Of a DNA stretch of 22,852 nt, positions 1 through 7,311 are shown one piece after another (positions within the stretch are counted from its first letter, which is position 1; every line of letters starts with the position of its first letter). The position numbers and the translations under genes are program-made. The notes under the pieces were generated by a model. The model saw only the letters and a program-made list of their open reading frames with translations, searched no databases and had not been told where the DNA came from. Origin of the DNA: Pseudomonadota bacterium (GTDB lineage Bacteria > SAR324 > XYD2-FULL-50-16 > JAHJRI01); the NCBI GenBank assembly GCA_022360105.1, contig JAKSDL010000842.1, forward strand, positions 1-22,852, given 5' to 3'.

Positions 1-1199
1 AGATGAAATCTCTTGATGAGGCCGGTGATGCTACCCTAATCAACAGTATGATCACAGGCGCTTTGTTATTCATCGCCGGATTAACGGGAATCATCCTGCT
101 ATTTCTCTTTCAAAATTACCAATCAACAAAAACATCTCTTTCCAGAATTAAGGCATTTTCAGATAGTTTGGTTGACAATATGCCAATTGGGCTTATATCC
201 CTGGACGCGACCCAACATATAACCTCTGTGAATGCTACAGCAGAAGAAGTTTTAAATAGTTCTTCAAAAGAATTAATCGGAGCCCCCAGCAGGAAAATGC
301 TGCCTTCCGAGTTAATGGAGTTAATAGAAAAATCGGAACAGATCGGGAGTATTATCAGTGAAGAAATCAACTGTCATGTGTCAGCCGAAAATTCATCACC
401 ACTGGAAATCAGCATTTCCCAAATTAAAGATGATTCAAACAAGATTGTGGGATATGCGGTTTTACTTAAAGATCTCACGGAGATTCATGAGTTGAGAAAA
501 AAAGTGGTTCGAAGCCAAAAGCTGGCAAGTATTGGTCGACTCGCCGCCGGGGTGGCTCATGAAATCCGCAACCCTTTAAGCTCTATCAAGGGATTTGCCA
601 CTTATTTTAGAGATCGCTACAAGGAAGTTGATAAAGACAGGCAGACAGCCAATGTCATGATAAACGAAGTAGATCGATTGGACCGGGTAGTAGGCCAACT
701 TTTGGAACTTGCGCGACCCATTCGGATCTTTCCTCAACCTACAGAGATATCAGAATTTATCAAAGATACGACTCATTTGGTTTCCCAACAGCTTGAAGAC
801 AAAGAGATACAACTATCTTTGTCCCAGACTGATCAAGCGTTCTCGGTAAACATCGATAGGGATAAAGTCAGCCAGGTATTGTTAAATCTCTATCTAAACG
901 CTGTCGATGCTATGGACCCCCAGGGGATTCTTAAATTGGATTATTGGCATGATGCTGTTAACGATACGGTGAGCATCAGTGTGGTTGACTCCGGTAAAGG
1001 CATCGAGCAAAAAGACCTGCCTAAAATTTTCGACCCATATTACACGACTAAACCAACCGGCACAGGCCTGGGGTTGGCAATCGTCCACAATATTCTGGAA
1101 GCTCACCAGGGCAAAATAAAAGTGGAAAGTACTACCGGCATTGGAACAACCTTCACGATTACCATCCCCAGTGTCAACCAGGAGAACCAAAATGACTGA
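1..1199 (+). CDS. Sensor histidine kinase, ZraS/NtrB-like (5' end outside window)
   Basis: Membrane two-component sensor kinase, probably cut by the window edge. An ATG lies at position 3 (398 residues follow), but the visible protein starts just before one membrane helix (about residues 17-37) and has no periplasmic sensor part. Kinases of this type usually have two helices flanking a sensor domain, so the true start is probably upstream. In order: helix, PAS-like domain (about 47-160), HisKA dimerisation domain with H-box AAGVAHEIRNPLSSIKG (phospho-acceptor His about 186 of the visible part), then a GHKL ATPase domain with N-box (LNAVDA), G1 box (DSGKGIEQ) and G2 box (GTGLGL). It overlaps the response regulator by 8 nt, so the two are cotranscribed and presumably form a cognate pair. 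The stimulus cannot be read from this part. Confidence 0.93.
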   Translation, partial: MKSLDEAGDATLINSMITGALLFIAGLTGIILLFLFQNYQSTKTSLSRIKAFSDSLVDNMPIGLISLDATQHITSVNATAEEVLNSSSKELIGAPSRKMLPSELMELIEKSEQIGSIISEEINCHVSAENSSPLEISISQIKDDSNKIVGYAVLLKDLTEIHELRKKVVRSQKLASIGRLAAGVAHEIRNPLSSIKGFATYFRDRYKEVDKDRQTANVMINEVDRLDRVVGQLLELARPIRIFPQPTEISEFIKDTTHLVSQQLEDKEIQLSLSQTDQAFSVNIDRDKVSQVLLNLYLNAVDAMDPQGILKLDYWHDAVNDTVSISVVDSGKGIEQKDLPKIFDPYYTTKPTGTGLGLAIVHNILEAHQGKIKVESTTGIGTTFTITIPSVNQENQND

Positions 1200-2562
1200 A
1201 AAAATATCTATCCTGGTGGTAGATGATGACCAGGGGCATAGAACCATGCTGACAACCCTCCTGGGTGACTGGGGCTATCAACTATTTGAAGCGGATGATG
1301 GATCTACAGCCATAAAAGCTGTTAAGAGAAGGAGCTATGATCTTATTTTGATGGATAACCGCATGCTCAAGGTCAGCGGTTTGGAAGCTTTAAACGAAAT
1401 TAAAAGACTGAACCCCGTCATTCCTGTCATCATCATGACGGCGTATTCTTCCATAGAAATTGCCGTGGAAGCTATCAAAAAAGGAGCTTATGACTACCTA
1501 ACGAAGCCCCTTGATTTCGACAAGCTTCGACTGGTCATGCAGCGCGCTGTTGAACATGTCAAACTGCGGGAAGAAAACCGTTTGTTAAAGGAAAGCCTGG
1601 GAAAACATTTTGACAATCGCAACATCATCGGCAACAGCGCTGCGATGAAAAGGCTGCTGGAAACGGTCGCCCAGGTTGCTCCTACCAATGCCACTGTATT
1701 AATCAATGGCGAATCCGGAACGGGAAAGGAACAGATCGCCGGGGCCATTCATTACAACAGCATCAGAAAAGACAAGGCTTTCGTCAAAGTCAATTGTGCT
1801 GCCATTACGGAGTCCCTATTGGAATCCGAATTGTTTGGCCATGAAAAGGGAGCCTTCACCGGTGCGGATCGCAGGAAAGATGGTAAATTTCTATTGGCTG
1901 ACGGGGGCAGTCTTTTTTTAGACGAAATAGGAGAGATGCCGCTTTCCATGCAAGCCAAATTGTTAAGAGTGCTCCAGGAAAAAGAACTAACACGTGTGGG
2001 AGGAGAACATACCATTGCTGTGGATGTCAGACTTATCGCCGCCACAAACAAAAATCTTCAGGAAATGGTTCAAGCCGGAACATTCAGGGAAGACCTTTTT
2101 TACAGATTGAATGTGGTCATGCTTAATCTGCCACCCCTCAGGGAAAGGCAGGAGGACATTCCTTTACTTGCCCAGTATTTTTTAACGATGTTTGCTGAGA
2201 AAAATGGCAAAAACATTGCTGCGTTTACCAATCAGGCAATGCATTATCTCACATCTCATCACTGGCCGGGTAATGTACGGGAATTGATGAATGCCATTGA
2301 ACGGGGAGTGGTATTGTGTCGCGAGAACAGTTTGGATCAGACCGATTTTTCTTTGCCGGACAATACAGCAGAAGCCAAACTGTCAGTTTTAGAGTCGGAA
2401 AATCAAGTCGAAATGATTGTCCCTCTGGAAGAGGTGGAAAAAAGAGCAATCCTCAATGCCTTGAGTATCACCGGTGGAAATAAAAGCGAGACAGCCCGCC
2501 AACTGGGAATCACCCGCAGAACCCTCCACCAGAAGTTGAAGAAATATGGGGTAATGCCGTAA
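1192..2562 (+). CDS. Sigma-54-dependent response regulator, NtrC/ZraR family
   Basis: DNA-binding response regulator of 456 residues. An in-frame TTG lies upstream at 1141, but the ATG at 1192 has an AGGAG 7-8 nt before it and starts directly at the receiver domain (ISILVVDDD), so I chose it. Domains: receiver (about 5-120, phosphorylatable Asp55, conserved Thr in MTAY and Lys in TKPLD); AAA+ sigma-54 interaction domain with Walker A GESGTGKE and the GAFTGA loop that contacts sigma-54; C-terminal Fis-type helix-turn-helix (NKSETARQLGITRRTLHQKL). The usual Pro after the DxxM of the receiver is replaced (DNRMLK). It should be phosphorylated by the kinase it overlaps and activate sigma-54 promoters. 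I found no convincing -24/-12 site next to it, so its targets are unknown. Confidence 0.96.
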   Translation: MTEKISILVVDDDQGHRTMLTTLLGDWGYQLFEADDGSTAIKAVKRRSYDLILMDNRMLKVSGLEALNEIKRLNPVIPVIIMTAYSSIEIAVEAIKKGAYDYLTKPLDFDKLRLVMQRAVEHVKLREENRLLKESLGKHFDNRNIIGNSAAMKRLLETVAQVAPTNATVLINGESGTGKEQIAGAIHYNSIRKDKAFVKVNCAAITESLLESELFGHEKGAFTGADRRKDGKFLLADGGSLFLDEIGEMPLSMQAKLLRVLQEKELTRVGGEHTIAVDVRLIAATNKNLQEMVQAGTFREDLFYRLNVVMLNLPPLRERQEDIPLLAQYFLTMFAEKNGKNIAAFTNQAMHYLTSHHWPGNVRELMNAIERGVVLCRENSLDQTDFSLPDNTAEAKLSVLESENQVEMIVPLEEVEKRAILNALSITGGNKSETARQLGITRRTLHQKLKKYGVMP

Positions 2563-2666
2563 GCCTTGTGAATGTTGATTCTTTGAAGATTATTCCGCTT
2601 TTTTCAGATGTATCCATGAAATAAACGGTCCGATCTTCATTCAACAAAATTGATTCGGAGGCTACG

Positions 2667-3320
2667 ATGAAATTCTTAAGAAATGCTTTGGCTGTTTTTT
2701 TTCTGATCATACTTTCTCAACATTTGAATGGAGAAAGCGACAATATTTTCATCGGAAAATTCTCCGAAGGAAAGCTCGAAGACTGGAAAAACAAAGAATT
2801 GAAAGGAAGAACCTCTTATTCCCTGGCAACTTCGGATGGGAGACAGGCAATCATGGCCAAAAGCAATGGCACTGCTTCTGCTTTTCTTAAACAAGTTTAT
2901 ATTGATCTGGACAAAACCCCTTATTTGAATTGGAGCTGGAAAATTGACCGCACCCTCAATATCGAAGACGAAACCATCAAACCGGGCGACGACTTTGCAG
3001 CACGAATATATGTTATAGTCAGAATCGGCTGGTCTCCCTGGGGGGTCAACGCAATCAACTATGTCTGGTCTTCTGCCGGCAAGGAAGGATCAGACTGGCC
3101 AAACCCGTTTAGCAACAAAGCCAGGATGATTGCCGTTAAAGCAGGTGACCAGTATGCCGGCCAGTGGAAACAGGAAAAGCGAAACATACAAAAAGATTTC
3201 GAAAAGGCTTTTAATTCGAAAATTCGTTACATCGATGCCATTGCAATAATGACCGATACGGATAATTCTCAATCCCAAGCTGTAGCTTATTACGGTGATA
3301 TTTATTTCAGTGCAAAATAG
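2667..3320 (+). CDS. DUF3047 family protein, secreted
   Basis: Protein of 217 residues with a signal peptide (basic start MKFLRN, hydrophobic core to about residue 17, likely cleavage near NG/ES around residue 22). The mature part, with GKFSEGKLEDWK near the start, LNWSWKID in the middle and a conserved-looking AIAIMTDTDNSQ plus YYGDIYF at the end, matches the DUF3047 family as I remember it. That family has a beta-sandwich-like composition and no established biochemical function. A good ribosome site (GGAGG) sits about 6 nt before the ATG. It follows the two-component pair after a 104-nt gap and precedes the histidine phosphatase by 20 nt, so it is probably cotranscribed with the latter. No catalytic residues can be assigned. 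Confidence 0.82.
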   Translation: MKFLRNALAVFFLIILSQHLNGESDNIFIGKFSEGKLEDWKNKELKGRTSYSLATSDGRQAIMAKSNGTASAFLKQVYIDLDKTPYLNWSWKIDRTLNIEDETIKPGDDFAARIYVIVRIGWSPWGVNAINYVWSSAGKEGSDWPNPFSNKARMIAVKAGDQYAGQWKQEKRNIQKDFEKAFNSKIRYIDAIAIMTDTDNSQSQAVAYYGDIYFSAK

Positions 3321-3340
3321 AAACAAGGAGATTTCGGAAC

Positions 3341-3976
3341 ATGCAGGAATCCACATTAATTGTTATCCGCCACGGAGAAACAGAATGGAATATCCAAGGC
3401 CGATGGCAAGGACATAATGACAGCCCCTTGACCAACAATGGAATTGATCAGGCCAAAGCTGCTGCCCAAGCTGTAAAATCATTTAAAACGAGCGCCCTAT
3501 ACAGCAGTGATCTGGGCAGAACCATACAAACGGCTGAGTCTATTGTTGCTGAGACCGGTCATACAATTCTAACTGATGCTCGTTTGCGGGAACGACACCT
3601 TGGTATTTTCCAAGGGTTGACCATCCAGCAGATGAGTGAAAGCTATCCCTCAGACTACGAACATTTCAAATCCGGAGATGCCGAATACAAAGTTCCCGAA
3701 GGAGAAAGCATCCGGCAGCGCTACAATCGAAGCATTGAGTGCATTAATGAATTGGCTTCCAATCACCCTGGAGAGTCAATTATCGTGGTTACACACGGCG
3801 GTGTGCTCGACGGATTTTTCAGATATGTCACAGGATTAGGACTATCCGCTCCCAGGTTTTACAAGATTTGGAATTGCGGGTTAAATATATTCGCTAAGGG
3901 AAGTAACGGCTGGGCCTTGCATACATTTGGAGATGTCAGCCATTTGAGGAATCTGAAAACACGCGATGATGAGTAA
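3341..3976 (+). CDS. Histidine phosphatase family protein (phosphoglycerate mutase-like)
   Basis: Cytoplasmic enzyme of 211 residues from the histidine phosphatase (PGM/AcpP) superfamily. The diagnostic RHGET motif is at residues 10-14 (His11 is the phospho-acceptor), followed by the family pattern TEWN, RWQG and SPLTNNG. The acid/base Glu is at about 84 (RLRERHLGIFQG) and the second catalytic His at 152 (VVTHGGVLDG). Length and motifs resemble CobC/GpmB-type broad phosphatases more than glycolytic dPGM (about 230-250 residues), so the substrate is open. Start ATG 3341 is preceded by AAGGAG about 9-10 nt upstream. It lies 20 nt after the DUF3047 gene and faces the convergent peroxiredoxin gene across a hairpin-rich spacer. 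Confidence 0.94.
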   Translation: MQESTLIVIRHGETEWNIQGRWQGHNDSPLTNNGIDQAKAAAQAVKSFKTSALYSSDLGRTIQTAESIVAETGHTILTDARLRERHLGIFQGLTIQQMSESYPSDYEHFKSGDAEYKVPEGESIRQRYNRSIECINELASNHPGESIIVVTHGGVLDGFFRYVTGLGLSAPRFYKIWNCGLNIFAKGSNGWALHTFGDVSHLRNLKTRDDE

Positions 3977-3987
3977 TAAAATCCCCA

Positions 3988-4054
3988 GCAGGGCGAGTGC
4001 TTGTGGTTTTCTCGCCGATCCGCCCTGCATCCGACTTTGCCTGAAGCGGGCGGA
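3988..4054. terminator. Convergent-gene spacer with overlapping inverted repeats
   Basis: Between the stops of the convergent phosphatase and peroxiredoxin genes there are several competing stems: GCAGGGC (3988-3994) with GCCCTGC (4022-4028), GGCGAG (3992-3997) with CTCGCC (4011-4016), and TCCGCCC (4019-4025) with GGGCGGA (4048-4054). This is plausible as a bidirectional terminator, but no clean T-run follows either side, so the role is inferred from position and stem strength. Confidence 0.4.
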
Positions 4055-4080
4055 CCAAAAGACATTTTACACCGGCCAAC

Positions 4081-4557
4081 CTACCCTTTCATATCCTTTT
4101 GAACAACATCCAGAACCTTGGCAGGATGATCGGCAGCTTTCTGGACTCGTTTCCAATGCTTAAAAACCTTTCCTTCCTTATCAACCAGCACCGTTGAACG
4201 AATTACACCTACCGTTTTTTTGCCGTACATTATTTTTTCTCCAAAGGCACCGTATTCAGACATCACCTTCTTCTCCGGATCTGATAACAGGGTAAAATTC
4301 AAATCCTGTTTTTCAATAAACTTCACATGGGATGCTGTGCTGTCGGGAGATATTCCTAAAATAACAGCCCCTTCTGCTTCAAATGTTTCGTGTAACTCAC
4401 GAAATCCAATGGCTTCTTTGGTTCAACCAGGTGTATTGTCTTTGGGGTAAAAATACACCACAACGATATTCCCTTTGAATTGGGATAATGACACTTCCTT
4501 GTCGTTTTGATCTTTTAGCGTGAAATCAGGTGCTGCTTTTCCTTCCGCAATTGGCAT
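4081..4557 (-). CDS. bcp: Selenocysteine-containing peroxiredoxin, Bcp/PrxQ type (in-frame UGA)
   Basis: Thiol-peroxidase-type peroxiredoxin reducing peroxides, encoded through an in-frame UGA at 4423-4425. Read through, it is one 158-residue protein, the usual Bcp length. It starts at ATG 4557, with AGGAG 6 nt upstream, and ends at TAG 4081-4083. N-terminal [17 protein letters not shown], then [13 protein letters not shown], then UGA at codon 45, then TKEAIGFRE. In Bcp proteins this place reads PGCTKEACGFRD, so UGA replaces exactly the peroxidatic cysteine codon. The resolving Cys five residues on is Ile, and the predicted protein has no cysteine at all, so the Sec-selenenic intermediate would need an outside thiol as reductant. 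The reading frame is intact on both sides of the UGA and a hairpin follows it. Standard gene callers would report only the C-terminal 78-81 codons or a pseudogene. Confidence 0.93.
4386..4404 (-). promoter_or_regulatory. Candidate bacterial SECIS hairpin of the Bcp-type selenoprotein
   Basis: On the coding (minus) strand, UUUCGUG pairs with CACGAAA in a perfect 7-bp stem around the loop AGUUA. The loop begins 25 nt after the UGA, within the 16-37 nt spacing usual for bacterial SECIS elements recognised by SelB. The apical G and U also fit that class. Confidence 0.72.
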
Positions 4558-4722
4558 AAAATTCTCCTAATACAGTTGTTAAATGGCTTGGGTTAATTGT
4601 TTGATCATAAAGCCGAATTCTGCAATATCCTTGCCCGAATAAGAGATCGCTCCCTAATGATTTTTATAAAAATGGCCTTCGAACACTGATCATTACAAAT
4701 CAAACTCGCCTGCAATCATTGT

Positions 4723-4827
4723 ATGGGACCTTATTTTGGCCGGGATTGCGGCTGGCAGGAAAACTGCGGCGATGAAAATCAAGAAGACTGCAGACCTTAT
4801 CGCATAAGATATCTTGGTTGGGAGTAA
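4723..4827 (+). CDS. Cys-rich micro-ORF, unknown (34 residues; tentative)
   Basis: ATG 4723 to TAA 4825-4827 encodes a 34-residue peptide beginning MGPYFGRDCGW with three cysteines at 9, 15 and 23. A perfect 9-bp hairpin starts at the stop codon (4826), as one expects at the end of a transcribed gene. The frame is open upstream to a UGA at 4687-4689 and would add LACNHC just before the Met. Upstream of that UGA it stays open back to 4597. No ribosome site is visible before the ATG, and I do not recognise the sequence. It could equally be the remnant of a longer gene. Confidence 0.3.
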   Translation: MGPYFGRDCGWQENCGDENQEDCRPYRIRYLGWE

Positions 4828-4861
4828 ACACCGGTTGAAATAAACGATTCATCCGGTGTTT
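4826..4861. terminator. Strong hairpin, possible terminator
   Basis: AAACACCGG (4826-4834) pairs perfectly with CCGGTGTTT (4853-4861). Inside, after a T-T mismatch, TGAA pairs with TTCA, which extends the stem to 13 pairs with an 8-nt loop. The downstream tract TGTATAAAATC is only weakly U-rich. It starts at the stop of the Cys-rich micro-ORF on the plus strand and also lies downstream of the small lipoprotein ORF on the minus strand, so it could end either transcript. Confidence 0.5.
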
Positions 4862-4964
4862 GTATAAAATCATTTGCCTTGCTTACTCAAAACTGAAGTC
4901 AACTTCCCTGTTGATCAACATCCAAAACGTTTATCACAGGTGACCCACCTGCATATCTTGGATT

Positions 4965-5087
4965 TCAAGGCAATTTGCGTTTACGGGAGTTACAATCATC
5001 TTTGAACCAGCTACAACCGCTTAAAAAGATAGTTCCAGCCAGCACAATCAATAACCGCCGAATCCAAAGCGTCGTATTTTTCCTCAT
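4965..5087 (-). CDS. Small predicted lipoprotein (40 residues, ends at UGA)
   Basis: ATG 5085-5087 to UGA 4965-4967 encodes 40 residues with a textbook lipoprotein signal: basic start MRKNTTLWIRR, hydrophobic stretch LLIVLAGTIF, lipobox LSGC with acylated Cys at 25, then SWFKDDCNSRKRKLP. The short mature part recalls the many tiny outer-membrane lipoproteins of Gram-negatives, but I do not recognise a family. Only a weak ribosome site (AAAG next to the ATG) is seen. After the UGA the frame continues for 21 codons to a second UGA, and a 6-bp hairpin (CAGGUG, loop GGU, CACCUG) sits 13 nt beyond the first UGA. Readthrough to a longer selenoprotein is therefore conceivable but unproven. Confidence 0.45.
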   Translation of the reverse strand: MRKNTTLWIRRLLIVLAGTIFLSGCSWFKDDCNSRKRKLP

Positions 5088-5281
5088 CTTTAAAAAGTCT
5101 TATTTTATTGGATGACAAACCTTTGAAAAAAACCAGTGTTAGCAACTGATTTTGATACACTTTTTTAAACCAGAAGCGAATCCATCAAATCGAATGAATT
5201 CACCTGCTGCCATGGTTGAGAAAAGAAATGCACAGCGTATTCCAACCGGGCAGCCCCCAAACCCACGCCTATATTTCTTTA

Positions 5282-5395
5282 TTCCGGATCAGGTCCCATG
5301 GGCAATGCAGCTGCCCGCCATTGTATAAAAATAGTTATAAAAACTTTTATAATCTAAAAGGAGGAGCCCACGCCTTGCAGAAGGCTGATCCGGAT
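5282..5395. other. Structured element closed by an 11-nt inverted repeat (candidate ncRNA, leader or MITE-like)
   Basis: TTCCGGATCAG (5282-5292) and its near-perfect complement CTGATCCGGAT (5385-5395) enclose about 92 nt. Inside are further hairpins: GGGCA/TGCCC and CAATG/CATTG around 5300-5325, an AT-only palindrome TTATAAAA-AC-TTTTATAA near 5335-5352, and a GCCTT-GCAG-AAGGC tetraloop hairpin directly next to the 3' arm. An AAGGAGG tract lies between the last two. The nested layout suggests a folded RNA or a small miniature element. I could not match it to a known riboswitch or SRP/6S/tmRNA signature, and the strand is undecided. Confidence 0.4.
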
Positions 5396-5410
5396 TATCT
5401 TTAATACGGT

Positions 5411-5439
5411 TTGACGTTTTCAATCCCTGGCTATATCAA
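5411..5439 (+). promoter_or_regulatory. Predicted sigma-70-type promoter of the ABC exporter operon
   Basis: TTGACG (5411-5416) and TATCAA (5434-5439) are separated by 17 nt, the optimal spacing, about 57 nt before the ATG of the ATPase gene. The -35 matches 5 of 6 consensus bases and the -10 matches 4 of 6. Confidence 0.45.
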
Positions 5440-5495
5440 GGTAAGATATGCAACGTTTTTTAGCTGTTTTTGACGTCCACTTCCAGGAGAATTAA

Positions 5496-6446
5496 ATGAA
5501 CCTTGCTCTTTCTGTTCGTAATCTCAAAAAAACCTTCGGCGAAGGCATTGAAGCCCTTAAGGGGATCAGTTTCGATGTTAAACAAGGCGACTTTATGGCC
5601 TTGCTGGGGCCTAACGGAGCAGGGAAGTCCACTACTATTGGTATTATCAGTTCACTTATCAACAAAACGGCAGGCAGAGTCAGCATATTTGGTCATGATA
5701 TTGATGTAAATTTCACCCTGGCAAAGAAATACATCGGTGTTGTTCCACAGGAATTCAACTTTAATTTCTTCGAAAGAGCAAAAGACATTTTGTTTTATCA
5801 GGCCGGGTATTTTGGTATCGACTCCGGAACCTCATTGAAGCGGGCCGAGAAGTATCTGAAACTCCTTGATATCTGGGATAAACGGGACGAACCGTCCAGA
5901 ATGCTTTCCGGGGGGATGAAAAGGCGTTTGATGATCGCCCGGGCTTTGGTGCATGAACCCAAACTGCTTATCCTGGATGAACCTACAGCCGGTGTTGATA
6001 TCGAACTGCGACGCTCCATGTGGAATTTTCTGGAAGAGATAAACCGGAACGGTACCACGATTATACTGACTACCCACTATCTTGAAGAGGCAGAACAATT
6101 GTGCCGTACCATCGCTATCATCAATCATGGGGAAATTGTTGAAAACACCACCATGAAAACACTGTTAGCCAAGCTGGATAAAGAGACATTTGTGTTGGAT
6201 CTCGAATCCGGATTGCATTCTCCTCCTGATCTTCCTGATTGCAGCTCTCGATTGGTGGACTCGACAACACTGGAAGTGGATATCACCAAGGATCGTTCAC
6301 TTAACGATATTTTTAATTCCCTGGAAAAATCCGGCATCAAAGTTAAAAGCATGCGCAACAAAACCAACAGGCTGGAAGAGCTTTTTGTGAACCTGGTCCG
6401 GAACGGCAGGATAGAAAACCATCACCCCGTGTCTCATGAGACATAG
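5496..6446 (+). CDS. ABC-2 type exporter, ATP-binding subunit (YadG-like)
   Basis: Cytoplasmic ATPase of 316 residues powering the permease encoded next. Motifs: Walker A GPNGAGKS (38-45), Q-loop Gln85, signature LSGGMKRRL (from 137), Walker B LLILDEPTAGVD (157-168) and the H-loop His at 194 (TTHYLEEAE). The C-terminal ~80 residues are the accessory domain common to DrrA/YadG-type drug or polysaccharide exporters. The ATG at 5496 has AGGAG about 6 nt upstream. The permease follows after 55 nt, so they form one exporter operon with a likely promoter at 5411-5439. The substrate cannot be told from the sequence. Confidence 0.95.
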   Translation: MNLALSVRNLKKTFGEGIEALKGISFDVKQGDFMALLGPNGAGKSTTIGIISSLINKTAGRVSIFGHDIDVNFTLAKKYIGVVPQEFNFNFFERAKDILFYQAGYFGIDSGTSLKRAEKYLKLLDIWDKRDEPSRMLSGGMKRRLMIARALVHEPKLLILDEPTAGVDIELRRSMWNFLEEINRNGTTIILTTHYLEEAEQLCRTIAIINHGEIVENTTMKTLLAKLDKETFVLDLESGLHSPPDLPDCSSRLVDSTTLEVDITKDRSLNDIFNSLEKSGIKVKSMRNKTNRLEELFVNLVRNGRIENHHPVSHET

Positions 6447-6501
6447 GGCAGTTTCGAGACAGATCATTGCTGACTAAATGTGCTCCCATTGAAAAGGAAA
6501 T

Positions 6502-7275
6502 ATGAATTTCAAAGAACAATACACCGCTTTTCGCATCATCATTGTCAAAGAAGTGAAACGATTTTTAAGGATCTGGATACAAACTTTAATTCCGCCGGCT
6601 ATTACCGTGGTTCTGTATTTTGTGATTTTCGGTCAATTGATTGGGTCCCGAATCGGTGAAATGGGTGGTTACGATTACATGCAATATATTGTTCCCGGCT
6701 TGATTATGATGTCCATTATCACCAATTCCTATTCCAACGTGGTGTCATCCTTTTTTAGTTCTAAGTTTCAACGAAGTGTGGAAGAGATGCTCGTCTCACC
6801 ACTTCCCAACTATATCATCATTAGCGGATTTGTCATGGGGGGTGTGGCACGAGGGATTTCAGTAGGAGCAATTGTTACCGTCTTGGCCTTGTTTTTTACC
6901 AAGCTTTCTGTCTTTAATCTTTTCGTTACAGTCAGCATTGTATTTCTTACTGCCATTCTTTTTTCCTTAGGCGGATTTATCAATGCAATTTTCGCCAACA
7001 AATTCGATGATATATCCATCATTCCGACCTTTGTGTTAACACCTTTGACCTACCTCGGAGGAGTTTTTTACTCTATTGATCTGCTGCCGCCATTCTGGGC
7101 TGCTGTTTCCAAGGCAAACCCCATTGTATACATGGTCAATGGATTCAGATATGGCATTCTTGGAGTTTCGGATGTTGGACTGGTCGAGACCTATGGCATG
7201 ATTGCCCTCTTTATTGCCTTGCTATGGGGGTGGGCTTTATACTTGATGAACCGGGGAGTTGGGATACGAACATAA
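6502..7275 (+). CDS. ABC-2 type exporter, permease subunit (YadH-like)
   Basis: Inner-membrane permease of 257 residues with about six helices: helix 1 near 28-50 after an amphipathic start, and the last at about 232-250. It carries the ABC-2 signature region near the end of the domain (LTPLTYLGGVFYSIDLLPP, then ANPIVYMVNGFRYGILG). An internal EEMLVSPLPNYIIISG is typical of the coupling region that meets the ATPase. Length and motifs are those of YadH-type permeases working as homodimers with two ATPases. AAGGAAAT precedes the ATG closely. It is cotranscribed with the ATPase gene, and a weak hairpin follows the stop. Confidence 0.94.
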   Translation: MNFKEQYTAFRIIIVKEVKRFLRIWIQTLIPPAITVVLYFVIFGQLIGSRIGEMGGYDYMQYIVPGLIMMSIITNSYSNVVSSFFSSKFQRSVEEMLVSPLPNYIIISGFVMGGVARGISVGAIVTVLALFFTKLSVFNLFVTVSIVFLTAILFSLGGFINAIFANKFDDISIIPTFVLTPLTYLGGVFYSIDLLPPFWAAVSKANPIVYMVNGFRYGILGVSDVGLVETYGMIALFIALLWGWALYLMNRGVGIRT

Positions 7276-7278
7276 TGC

Positions 7279-7301
7279 AAGCCCTCTTTGCTAAAGGGCT
7301 T
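7279..7301. terminator. Hairpin between convergent permease and cheW genes
   Basis: AAGCCCT (7279-7285) pairs with AGGGCTT (7295-7301) around a 9-nt loop in the 36-nt gap between two convergent stops. It is well placed as a shared terminator, although no T-run follows. Confidence 0.45.
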
Positions 7302-7311
7302 GAATGACTTG

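Larger units (their letters stand above)
4558..5495. other. Gene-poor 938-nt stretch between the peroxiredoxin and ABC genes
   Basis: No gene of normal size fits. The stretch holds the Cys-rich micro-ORF (4723-4827), the small lipoprotein ORF (4965-5087 minus), the hairpin at 4826-4861, a structured element at 5282-5395 and a promoter for the ABC operon at 5411-5439. A further 44-codon open frame with an ATG at about 5196, ending at a TAA near 5330, has a proline-rich product with no ribosome site, and I do not call it. Confidence 0.6.

Noticed and set aside
894..1247. 117-codon antisense frame over the kinase C-terminus
   Set aside because: It lies fully opposite the conserved ATPase domain and the start of the response regulator. 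No ribosome site and no recognisable protein sequence.
2865..2885. Sigma-54 promoter-like TGGCAC-N5-CTGCT
   Set aside because: It lies inside the DUF3047 coding region in a poor position to drive any gene, and the -12 box is imperfect.
4081..4557. Peroxiredoxin and redoxin genes as pseudogenes with nonsense mutations
   Set aside because: In both cases the single stop is UGA, at exactly the catalytic Cys codon, with an intact frame around it and a hairpin downstream. Random decay would not target that codon twice.
5216..5404. 62-codon open frame from a TTG
   Set aside because: No ribosome site, composition unlike protein, and it overlaps the palindromic element at 5282-5395.
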